Part shown: positions 25,385-33,088 of the stretch, one piece after another
Position numbering within the stretch: the stretch's first letter is position 1
Layout of the letters: each line of letters starts with the position of its first letter
Source of the DNA: Scandinavium ludwigii_A
GTDB taxonomy: Bacteria; Pseudomonadota; Gammaproteobacteria; Enterobacterales; Enterobacteriaceae
DNA: 64,000 nucleotides
Direction of reading: 5' to 3'
NCBI GenBank assembly: GCA_050516505.1
Contig: CP191518.1
Coordinates: 4,092,001 to 4,156,000, forward strand
Position numbers and translations under genes: made by a program
The notes under the pieces: model-generated
The model's database searches: none
Seen by the model: the letters and a program-made list of their open reading frames with translations, nothing else
What the model was told of the DNA's origin: nothing

Positions 25385-26449
25385 ATGAGCAAAGTGAAGA
25401 GCATTACCCGCGAATCCTGGATCCTGAATACGTTTCCAGAGTGGGGTAGCTGGCTGAATGAAGAAATTGAGCAGGAGCAGGTGGCAGCGGGAACGTTCGC
25501 CATGTGGTGGCTAGGATGTACCGGCATCTGGTTGAAATCTCAGGCCGGTGCCAACCTTTGTATCGACTTCTGGTGTGGTACCGGTAAGCAAAGCCATGGT
25601 AATCCGCTGATGAAACAAGGCCACCAGATGCAGCGCATGGCGGGAGTGAAGAAGCTCCAACCTAACCTGCGTACCACGCCGTTTGTGCTGGATCCTTTTG
25701 CGATCAGAAAAATCGACGCCGTGCTTTCAACGCACGATCACAACGATCATATCGACGTGAACGTGGCTGCCGCCGTGATGCAAAACTGCCCCGACAATGT
25801 GCCATTTATAGGGCCGCAAACCTGCGTCGATCTGTGGATTGGCTGGGGCGTGCCGCGTGAACGCTGCATCGTGGTAAAACCGGGTGACGTGGTGAAAGTG
25901 AAAGACATTGAGATCCACGCCCTCGATGCCTTTGACCGCACGGCGTTGATCACCCTGCCAGCTGAACAAAAAGCGGCAGGCATTCTGCCAGACGGCATGG
26001 ACGAACGCGCGGTCAACTACCTGTTCAAAACACCGGGCGGGAATCTGTATCACAGCGGTGACTCTCACTATTCCAACTACTACGCAAAACATGGCAACGA
26101 GCACCAGATCGACGTTGCGTTGGGGTCGTACGGTGAAAACCCGCGCGGCATTACTGACAAAATGACCAGCGCCGATATGCTGCGAATGGCGGAAGCGCTG
26201 AACACCAAAGTGGTTATCCCGTTCCATCACGACATCTGGTCGAATTTCCAGGCCGACCCGCAGGAAATCCGTGTGCTGTGGGAAATGAAGAAAGACCGCT
26301 TGAAATATGGCTTCAAGCCGTTTATCTGGCAGGTTGGCGGCAAATTCACTTGGCCGCAGGATAAAGACAATATGGAATACCATTACCCGCGCGGCTTCGA
26401 TGATTGCTTCACCACGGAACCGGATCTGCCGTTTAAATCCTTCCTGTAA
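25385..26449 (+). CDS. ulaG: L-ascorbate-6-phosphate lactonase UlaG
   Basis: 354 aa metallo-beta-lactamase-fold hydrolase, the E. coli length, with the metal motif STHDHNDHID at about residues 117-126 (HxHxDH). It opens the lactone of L-ascorbate 6-phosphate to 3-keto-L-gulonate 6-phosphate, feeding UlaD. It is transcribed alone, divergently from ulaA, and is followed by ulaR after 128 bases. Confidence 0.97.
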   Translation: MSKVKSITRESWILNTFPEWGSWLNEEIEQEQVAAGTFAMWWLGCTGIWLKSQAGANLCIDFWCGTGKQSHGNPLMKQGHQMQRMAGVKKLQPNLRTTPFVLDPFAIRKIDAVLSTHDHNDHIDVNVAAAVMQNCPDNVPFIGPQTCVDLWIGWGVPRERCIVVKPGDVVKVKDIEIHALDAFDRTALITLPAEQKAAGILPDGMDERAVNYLFKTPGGNLYHSGDSHYSNYYAKHGNEHQIDVALGSYGENPRGITDKMTSADMLRMAEALNTKVVIPFHHDIWSNFQADPQEIRVLWEMKKDRLKYGFKPFIWQVGGKFTWPQDKDNMEYHYPRGFDDCFTTEPDLPFKSFL

Positions 26450-26577
26450 GCCCGCGCTGGCGCGGCACCGATCCGGGGGGATGACCGCCGCGCTGGCCTT
26501 TTAATACGACTTTTGCTTAGTAATTTCAGGCTATTTCAAATATCATCATAAAAAATCAGGGATATGCGGAATAGCTC

Positions 26578-27333
26578 ATGACCGAAGCACAACGGCACCA
26601 AATCTTACTCGAACTGCTGGCGCAAACGGGTTTTGTCACTGTCGAACAGGTGATTGAAAAACTGGGAATTTCCCCTGCCACCGCGCGTCGGGACATCAAC
26701 AAACTGGATGAATGCGGCAGGCTGAAAAAAGTGCGGAACGGCGCCGAAGCCATCAACCAACAGCGCCCTCGCTGGACGCCGATGAATATCCACGAAGCGC
26801 TGAATCACGATGAAAAGGTGCGTATCGCACGCGCCGCGTCGCAACTGGTGAATCCTGGGGAAAGTGTGGTGATCAACTGCGGTTCAACCGCGTTTCTGCT
26901 TGGCCGAGAAATGTGCGGCAAGCCGGTGCAAATCATCACCAACTATCTGCCTCTGGCGAATTTCCTGATCGACCAGGAGCACGACAGCGTGATCATCATG
27001 GGCGGCCAATACGATAAAAGCCAGTCCATCACCCTGAGCCCGCAGGGAAGTGAAAACTCACTTTATGCCGGGCACTGGATGTTCACCAGCGGCAAAGGCC
27101 TCACCGCCGACGGGTTATATAAAACCGATATGCTGACCGCAATGGCAGAACAAAAAATGCTGAACGGCGTCGGGAAACTGGTGGTGCTGGTCGACAGCAC
27201 CAAAGTTGGTGAACGCGCAGGCATGCTGTTCAGCCGCGCGGAAGATATTGATATTGTCATTACCGGCAAAGACGCTAACCCTGGAATACTCAAACAGCTT
27301 GAAGCTCAGGGCGTCCAGGTTCTACGCGTTTAG
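26578..27333 (+). CDS. ulaR: DeoR-family repressor of ascorbate utilisation, UlaR
   Basis: 251 aa. The N-terminal DeoR helix-turn-helix reads VTVEQVIEKLGISPATARRD at about residues 20-39; the C-terminal half is the DeoR sugar-phosphate sensor domain. In E. coli it represses ulaG and ulaABCDEF and is released by L-ascorbate 6-phosphate. Its stop overlaps the stop of convergent yjfP by three bases. Confidence 0.96.
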   Translation: MTEAQRHQILLELLAQTGFVTVEQVIEKLGISPATARRDINKLDECGRLKKVRNGAEAINQQRPRWTPMNIHEALNHDEKVRIARAASQLVNPGESVVINCGSTAFLLGREMCGKPVQIITNYLPLANFLIDQEHDSVIIMGGQYDKSQSITLSPQGSENSLYAGHWMFTSGKGLTADGLYKTDMLTAMAEQKMLNGVGKLVVLVDSTKVGERAGMLFSRAEDIDIVITGKDANPGILKQLEAQGVQVLRV

Positions 27334-28043
27334 AGAAACTGCTTAAAGAATGCCACCGTCTCATCCAGCGCTTCCGGGGTGATGCGGTGGCGAACGCCTG
27401 ATTGCCACTGAAAGGTGAGCTGCCCATCAAGCCCTTGTTGCTGCAACGCCTGTTGTAAGCGGAGAGACTCGGCAGCGGGCACCACGTCGTCGTCTTCGCC
27501 GTGCCACAGCAGTAGCGGCCTGGCGGCCAGTTTTTCCAGCTGATGCTCAATGTCCCATTCGGCCAGTTCCGCTGACGTTTCCGGGGAAGGGAACAGCGAG
27601 CGGGAAAGTGATGTGAGATAGCCTGAACCCATCAGGCTGGCAACGCACTTCACTTCCGGGTGATGTGTCATGATCCCCAGTGCGGTCATGCCGCCCATCG
27701 ATGCGCCCGCCACCGCCAGACGGTCTTCCTCCTGCCATCCTTGCTTCACGATAGCCTCTTTCAGCGCCGCAAATTCGTGACAACTGTTGAGCAGAATGGG
27801 CCAGAAGCGCTGCATTCGTGCTGCATTATCACCGCTAAAACGCGAGCCATGATCAAGCGCATCGGGCATGATCACCCGAAAGCCAGCCAGTGCCAACGCC
27901 ACGGCAAAATAGCTATAAACCTGTTTTGACGAGGTAAATCCATGATAAAAAACGATACACGGCAATGCCGAATCTGCTTTGCCCCGCGGAAAAGCGTGTA
28001 AAACTTCGCTGCCCGCCAGCTTGCGCATTTCAAGTTCAATCAT
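27330..28043 (-). CDS. yjfP: Alpha/beta-hydrolase esterase YjfP
   Basis: 237 aa serine hydrolase, slightly shorter than E. coli YjfP (249 aa): a segment after the nucleophile region (around LFPSPETSAELAEW) is reduced. The nucleophile motif is GASMGGM, the aspartate is probably in WHGEDDDVVP, and the histidine in GVRHRITPEAL. E. coli YjfP has carboxylesterase activity with unknown natural substrate. It converges on ulaR and is divergent from bsmA. Confidence 0.92.
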   Translation of the reverse strand: MIELEMRKLAGSEVLHAFPRGKADSALPCIVFYHGFTSSKQVYSYFAVALALAGFRVIMPDALDHGSRFSGDNAARMQRFWPILLNSCHEFAALKEAIVKQGWQEEDRLAVAGASMGGMTALGIMTHHPEVKCVASLMGSGYLTSLSRSLFPSPETSAELAEWDIEHQLEKLAARPLLLWHGEDDDVVPAAESLRLQQALQQQGLDGQLTFQWQSGVRHRITPEALDETVAFFKQFL

Positions 28044-28228
28044 TTATCTTCCTCATCTTTTATGCTGGTATGACACGCTGAGATCTCACGCGCAAGTTTA
28101 TCCTTTCCTCGCGGCTGCTAATGTTGAGAGGTGGATTACGGTTTTACGATTATTTCATTCGAAAATCGCGCCAGAGATAACAGTTCGGGAACATTCCCCC
28201 TAAACGCAATTTATTAATCACTACACTA

Positions 28229-28561
28229 ATGATTATCAGGAAACGGGATATGGCTATGCGACGTTTTGCGCCAATGCTGCTGGTGCTTTTGCTGTGTGGA
28301 TGTAGCGTACTTCAGGGAACTCCTGAAGCCCCGCCACCACTCACCAATCACCCGCAGGAAATCCAAAAGAACCAGACGGAAGGTCTGCAAAAGATGGGTA
28401 CGGTCAGTGCCATGGTATTCGGTTCACCGATGGATGTTGAATCGGCCATCAAGGCGAAAGTGAACGCCGCCAAAGCAGATTACTACGTGATCATCATGAT
28501 TGATGACACCCTGGTTCCAGGACAATGGTATTCGCAAGCCATACTGTATCGCAAACCTTAA
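28229..28561 (+). CDS. bsmA: Biofilm/stress lipoprotein BsmA (YjfO)
   Basis: 110 aa. The N-terminal hydrophobic stretch ends in a lipobox LLCGC (cysteine at residue 24), so it should be a lipoprotein; the YhcN domain fills the rest and ends WYSQAILYRKP. E. coli BsmA (109 aa) affects biofilm maturation and stress tolerance. The start at 28229 aligns with E. coli; an alternative ATG at 28250 has AGGA at good spacing and would still give a full lipoprotein signal. Confidence 0.88.
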   Translation: MIIRKRDMAMRRFAPMLLVLLLCGCSVLQGTPEAPPPLTNHPQEIQKNQTEGLQKMGTVSAMVFGSPMDVESAIKAKVNAAKADYYVIIMIDDTLVPGQWYSQAILYRKP

Positions 28562-28708
28562 GCGGGCATCATTTAGCCAGCTTTACATTGCTTTTCAGCC
28601 GTTCACGTTTCCCGATGCACAATGACGTCATGCCATCCCCAAAGGATGTACGTCTGCGATGGATTGCCCAAGGCTAACCTCGGGTTACGTGAAATGGAGC
28701 TGACGACG

Positions 28709-28969
28709 ATGAAACACGCCTTTGCCTACACATTAGGATTTTCGAACACCACGGCGCAATCTGCAGAGTTTGCCAGCGCCGATTGTGTTACTGGACTGAA
28801 TGAAATCGGTCAAATTTCCGTCAATAATATTTCTGGCAGTCTTCAGGACGTCGAACGCGTGATCGCTCTTAAAGCCGATGAGCAAGGGGCATCCTGGTAC
28901 CGCATTATTCAGATGTATGAAGAACAGAACCCAGATAACTGGCGCGTACAGGCCATTCTGTACGCCTGA
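28709..28969 (+). CDS. yjfN: YhcN-family periplasmic protein YjfN
   Basis: 86 aa from the ATG at 28709, which has GGAG upstream and aligns with E. coli YjfN (91 aa); the open frame reaches back to 28622 but without a counterpart. The mature part matches E. coli from TAQSAEFASADCVTGLNE onwards and ends in a hydrophobic residue (LYA). In E. coli YjfN is reported to activate the DegP protease in the periplasm through that C-terminus. The signal peptide (about 20 residues) is weak, with a poorly hydrophobic core, as it is in E. coli. Confidence 0.85.
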   Translation: MKHAFAYTLGFSNTTAQSAEFASADCVTGLNEIGQISVNNISGSLQDVERVIALKADEQGASWYRIIQMYEEQNPDNWRVQAILYA

Positions 28970-29006
28970 TATGATGGGGCAGACGCTGAGCGCCTGCCCT
29001 CCTGCT

Positions 29007-30629
29007 TTACCCCATACCGCCTGTCGCCCGCAGCAGTAAATCACTCTGTAACCGCTCATCCAGCAACATTCCGCCGCGCGGATCCAGCATCATCCGACAC
29101 CATGCCTGCGCCATCGGGGGCGACGATGTCTGCAGCATTTGCGCCCCGCAGCCCAGCAAGTAGAGCTGCTGCGTGATTTCCCGCCCCTGCGCTTCCAGTG
29201 GTTTACGCAGCCGTTGCTGAAGCTGACGCCAGGCGCGGTCGAAATGCCGGTCCTGCCCTTTCACTTCATTGCATTCGGCGCTGAGCAGCTCCAGTACGCC
29301 CGGCTGCTTCGCCAGCACCCGTAGCACATCAAGGCACATAATATTCCCCGAGCCTTCCCAGATGCTGTTCACCGGCATTTCACGGTACAGGCGCGGCAGC
29401 TCGTTATCTTCGCAGTAGCCCACCCCGCCGAGCACCTCCATCGCCTCAGCGACAAAGGGAATGCCCGCTTTACAGATGGCAAATTTCGCCGTCGGCGTAA
29501 AGAGTCTGGCCCACAGCGCGCGCTCGGCGGAAGCCCGGTGATCCCACGCTTTTGCCAGACGAAACAGGAAAGCGGTTTGCCCTTCCAGCTGCAACGCCAT
29601 CCGACTCAACACCTGCCGCATTAACGGCTGCTCAATAAGCGTTTTGCCAAACGCCTGCCGTTGATGGGCGTGATACAGCGCCACTGACAGCGCCCGGCGC
29701 ATCAGGCCGTGGCTGCCCAGCGCGCAGTCGAAGCGGGTCAGGCCGCCCATTTTGAGGATCAGGCGTATACCCTCACCTTCTTCACCCAGTCGCCAGCCAG
29801 TTGCATCAGTAAACTCCACTTCGCTGCTGGCGTTGGAGCGGTTGCCGAGTTTGTCTTTTAAGCGCTCAAGCCGCACCGCATTACGCTGTCCGTCAGGCAA
29901 AAAACGCGGAACGAAAAAGCACGACAGCCCGCCGCTGGCCTGCGCCAGCACCAGATGCGCATCGCTTTGCGGTACGGAGAAAAACCATTTATGCCCCACC
30001 AGCCGGTACATTTCACCGTCGATTTTCTCGGCCCGAGTGGAATTACTCAGCACATCAGAGCCACCCTGCTTTTCGGTCATCCCCATGCCAATCAGCAGCC
30101 CGCGCTTTTGGCCGCCGGGCAGCAAATGGGGATCGTAGCGATCGCTCAATAAGGGTGTGGCCCAGTCAGCAAAGGGCTTAGGCAGGAATTGCTGTAACAG
30201 CGGCGTGGCGGCGAAGGTCATGGTCACCGGGCAAAGCGTGCCGGCCTCGACCTGCGCATGCAGCAAAAAGCGCGCTGCGCGGGCAACGAACGAACCGGAT
30301 CGCGCGTCCTCATCCCAGGCCAGATTATGCACGCGGTTGGCGCAAAGCCCCTGCATCAGCAGGTGCCAGGCCGGATGAAAACGGATATCGTCCAGGCGTT
30401 CACCCGTGGTGTCGTAGCGCAACAGCTCCGGCGAATTCACGTTGGCGAGCCGCCCGAGCTCCAGCGATTCCGCGGCACCCAACTGTTGCCCGATGCTGGC
30501 CAGCAAATCGAGATCCCAGCCTGCGCCTTCGCGAATTACCGCCTCGTGCAGTGCGGTGTCGGAAAGGAACAAGTTGCTGTTTTTGAGTGGCATCGGCTGG
30601 TTGAACACGGTATGCGTTTGCCAGGACAT
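29007..30629 (-). CDS. aidB: Acyl-CoA-dehydrogenase-like alkylation response protein AidB
   Basis: 540 aa from the ATG at 30629, with GGAGG upstream, matching E. coli (541 aa, MHWQTHTVFNQP). It has the acyl-CoA dehydrogenase fold with FAD-site segments GMGMTEKQGGSD and NSIWEGSGNIMCLDVLR, and the AidB-specific C-terminal domain that binds DNA. It is induced in the Ada response to alkylating agents and may protect DNA near promoters. It is divergent from an MHS transporter; in E. coli yjfC lies upstream instead. Confidence 0.95.
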   Translation of the reverse strand: MSWQTHTVFNQPMPLKNSNLFLSDTALHEAVIREGAGWDLDLLASIGQQLGAAESLELGRLANVNSPELLRYDTTGERLDDIRFHPAWHLLMQGLCANRVHNLAWDEDARSGSFVARAARFLLHAQVEAGTLCPVTMTFAATPLLQQFLPKPFADWATPLLSDRYDPHLLPGGQKRGLLIGMGMTEKQGGSDVLSNSTRAEKIDGEMYRLVGHKWFFSVPQSDAHLVLAQASGGLSCFFVPRFLPDGQRNAVRLERLKDKLGNRSNASSEVEFTDATGWRLGEEGEGIRLILKMGGLTRFDCALGSHGLMRRALSVALYHAHQRQAFGKTLIEQPLMRQVLSRMALQLEGQTAFLFRLAKAWDHRASAERALWARLFTPTAKFAICKAGIPFVAEAMEVLGGVGYCEDNELPRLYREMPVNSIWEGSGNIMCLDVLRVLAKQPGVLELLSAECNEVKGQDRHFDRAWRQLQQRLRKPLEAQGREITQQLYLLGCGAQMLQTSSPPMAQAWCRMMLDPRGGMLLDERLQSDLLLRATGGMG

Positions 30630-30828
30630 GGCGCCTCCTTCCTTCATGAGCATCAGCCATAAGTATGGTCAGCGCACTGCGGGTCTGCCCGTCAAAAGGG
30701 CCACAAAAAAGAATCATGCCCGGCTTCGTGAGGCCCATCACAGCCATAAGAATTTTAAATTTTCTTGTCTATTTTGTATGGAATAATTTATTCAACGGTT
30801 AATTCGATGTGCAACTTCAGGACAAGCT

Positions 30829-32121
30829 ATGCAAACAGGATCAGTGGCAGCAGGGGCGCACAAACGTGCGCTGATCGCCGGTTCAATTGGCAATTTCATT
30901 GAATGGTATGAGTTTGCCGTATACGGCTTTCTCGCGACCGTAATTGCGAAAAACTTCTTCCAGCTCGAAGGTGAGGCGCCAATTACCGGGCTTATCCTCA
31001 CCTATGCGGCGTTCGCTGTCGCCTTTTTCTTCCGCCCGTTGGGTGCCGTCGTTTTCGGCCGCCTGGGCGATCGCATCGGGCGTAAACCGACGCTGATTCT
31101 GGTGCTGGTGATGATGACGCTGGCGACCACCGCGATTGGCTTCGTGCCGGTGTACGCCACGATAGGCGTCGCTGCGCCGTTACTTTTAACCGCGCTGCGC
31201 ATTTTGCAGGGCCTGTTTGCGGGCGGGGAATACGGCGGGGCCGTGTCGCTGATGACCGAGTTCGCGCCAAAAGGTAAACGCGGTCTGTACGGCGCGTGGC
31301 AATCCTTCACCGTTGCGCTGGGTTTGCTGGCGGGCGCGGGTATCGTGGCATTGATGTCTGCCATGCTCAGCCCTGACGCGATGCTGGACTGGGGCTGGCG
31401 TGTGCCATTCTTTATGGCGCTACCGATGGGCGGCGTGGCACTTTGGCTGCGGATGAATATGGAAGAGACACCGAGTTTTGTCCGTCAGCAGAAAACCGAT
31501 GCGGTTCCGGTCAAAGCAAGCACCTCGGGTACCTTTAAAGCGATTGTTATCGGCATTGGCCGTCTGATGGTGTGGTCTGCCGCGGGTTACACCTATTTGG
31601 TGATCATGCCTTCCTATCTACAGTCTGCGCTGCATACCGGGTTTAACCAGGCGCTGCTGATTGCGGTGATTTCTAATATTGGCTTTGCGGTTACCATTCT
31701 TCCGTCGGGCATGCTGAGCGATAAAATGGGTCGCCGCACGCTGATGGTGCTTGCCGCGGTATTACTGCTGGTGCTGGCGCTGCCGTTGTTGAAAATTTTG
31801 CAGGCGGAATCCAGCACGCTGCTGGTTAAAGCGCTAGTGGTGTTTATTGCGGGCGGACTGGTTGGGATGTTGGCCGGGCCAGGGCCTGCCATGCTGTCGG
31901 AGATGTTCCCGACCAACGTGCGTTATACCGGACTTGGGCTGGCGTATTCGCTCTCCAATGCCATTTTCTCAGGTTGCGCAGGGCTGATTATTACCGGACT
32001 GATTAAGCAGACGGGTAATCTCGATATTCCGGCGTATTACGTGATGGCCACGGCAGTGGTGAGTATTTTCGCGCTGATGACGCTGAAGAAGGATGACCAT
32101 TTACGGTCGTTGGATGAGTAA
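30829..32121 (+). CDS. MHS-family (MFS) metabolite:H+ symporter
   Basis: 430 aa with twelve membrane helices. Family marks are GSIGNFIEWYEFAVYGFLA in helix 1, GRLGDRIGRKP in the loop between helices 2 and 3, and LQGLFAGGEYGGAV in helix 4, as in KgtP, ProP and ShiA. Members import organic acids, osmolytes or shikimate; the substrate here is unknown. It stands alone between aidB and rlmB, where E. coli carries the yjfC-yjfIJKLM cluster. A terminator and a REP unit follow. Confidence 0.88.
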   Translation: MQTGSVAAGAHKRALIAGSIGNFIEWYEFAVYGFLATVIAKNFFQLEGEAPITGLILTYAAFAVAFFFRPLGAVVFGRLGDRIGRKPTLILVLVMMTLATTAIGFVPVYATIGVAAPLLLTALRILQGLFAGGEYGGAVSLMTEFAPKGKRGLYGAWQSFTVALGLLAGAGIVALMSAMLSPDAMLDWGWRVPFFMALPMGGVALWLRMNMEETPSFVRQQKTDAVPVKASTSGTFKAIVIGIGRLMVWSAAGYTYLVIMPSYLQSALHTGFNQALLIAVISNIGFAVTILPSGMLSDKMGRRTLMVLAAVLLLVLALPLLKILQAESSTLLVKALVVFIAGGLVGMLAGPGPAMLSEMFPTNVRYTGLGLAYSLSNAIFSGCAGLIITGLIKQTGNLDIPAYYVMATAVVSIFALMTLKKDDHLRSLDE

Positions 32122-32154
32122 GTGAGATCGAGTGGCCTGATGCCCGCACCCCGA

Positions 32155-32175
32155 CCCTCTCCCACGTGGAGAGGG
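32155..32175. repeat. CCTCTCC-type intergenic palindrome, copy 2
   Basis: CCCTCTCC and GGAGAGGG form a perfect 8-base stem around a 5-base loop. The flank CCGACCCTCTCC (32151-32162) is shared base for base with copy 3 at 33038-33049. Confidence 0.6.
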
Positions 32176-32187
32176 AGAAAACACTAA

Positions 32188-32217
32188 AACGGCAACCTGA
32201 CGTTGCCGTTTACTTTT
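32188..32217 (+). terminator. Terminator of MHS transporter gene
   Basis: A 9-base perfect stem, AACGGCAAC and GTTGCCGTT, with a 5-base loop is followed by a TACTTTT stretch. It may also serve rlmB on the other strand. Confidence 0.75.
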
Positions 32218-32227
32218 GTTCAGGGTT

Positions 32228-32260
32228 TGTAGGCCTGGTAAACGTAGTGCCACCAGGCAT
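32228..32260. repeat. REP-type palindromic element
   Basis: TGTAGGCCTGGTAAAC then GTGCCACCAGGCAT: the classic REP layout of a TGTAGGCCTG edge and imperfect stem, between two converging genes and just past the rlmB stop. Confidence 0.75.
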
Positions 32261-32266
32261 TCAATA

Positions 32267-32998
32267 TCAACTTCTTTGACGTACGGCTTCAAACAGGCAA
32301 ATACCGGTGGCAACTGAGACGTTCAATGAAGACACGCTGCCCGCCATTGGAATGCTGATAAGCTCATCGCAGTGCTCACGGGTCAGACGACGCATGCCTT
32401 CACCTTCCGCACCCATCACCAGCGCCATACGGCCAGCCAGCTTGCTCTGATACAACGTGTGGTCTGCTTCTCCAGCGGTACCCACAATCCAGATGTTCTC
32501 TTCCTGCAACAGACGCATAGTACGTGCCAGGTTGGTTACACGGATCAGCGGCACGTTTTCAGCCGCGCCACAGGCGACTTTCTTCGCCGTCGCATTGAGC
32601 TGTGCAGAACGATCACGTGGAACAATCACTGCATGCACACCCGCCGCATCTGCGCTACGCAGACAAGCTCCGAGGTTGTGCGGATCGGTCACGCCGTCGA
32701 GGATCAGCAGGAACGGATTCTCGAACTGAGCCAGCAGGTCCGGCAGATCGTTTTCCTGATACTGTCGGCCCTCTTTTACGCGCGCGATGATCCCCTGATG
32801 CACAGCACCTTCGCTTTTCTCGTCAAGGTACTGACGGTTTGCGAGTTGAATCACCACACCCTGGGCTTCCAGCGCATGAATCAGCGGCAGAAGGCGTTTA
32901 TCTTCGCGGCCTTTCAGAATAAAAACTTCCTGAAAACGCTCGGGTGCACGCTCGAGAAGGGCCTGCACCGCGTGGATGCCGTAAATCATTTCACTCAT
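32267..32998 (-). CDS. rlmB: 23S rRNA Gm2251 2'-O-methyltransferase RlmB
   Basis: 243 aa SPOUT (SpoU/TrmH) enzyme, the E. coli length. The N-terminal substrate-binding domain spans about residues 1-75 and the knotted catalytic domain the rest, with the SAM-site segments LVMGAEGEGM and SIPMAGSVSSLNVSVATGI. It methylates the ribose of G2251 in the peptidyl-transferase P loop. It follows rnr by 90 bases, in the nsrR-rnr-rlmB operon. Confidence 0.97.
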   Translation of the reverse strand: MSEMIYGIHAVQALLERAPERFQEVFILKGREDKRLLPLIHALEAQGVVIQLANRQYLDEKSEGAVHQGIIARVKEGRQYQENDLPDLLAQFENPFLLILDGVTDPHNLGACLRSADAAGVHAVIVPRDRSAQLNATAKKVACGAAENVPLIRVTNLARTMRLLQEENIWIVGTAGEADHTLYQSKLAGRMALVMGAEGEGMRRLTREHCDELISIPMAGSVSSLNVSVATGICLFEAVRQRS

Positions 32999-33041
32999 GA
33001 ATGGTACTCGTAAATTGTTAATTGCTAATCCCTCAATCCGA

Positions 33042-33063
33042 CCCTCTCCTCTATGGGGCGAGG
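33042..33063. repeat. CCTCTCC-type intergenic palindrome, copy 3 (imperfect)
   Basis: CCCTCTCC and GGGGCGAGG form an imperfect stem between rnr and rlmB. The left arm and its CCGA flank match copy 2 exactly. Confidence 0.45.
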
Positions 33064-33088
33064 AAGAAGGTCAGCATGAGGGAAATTA

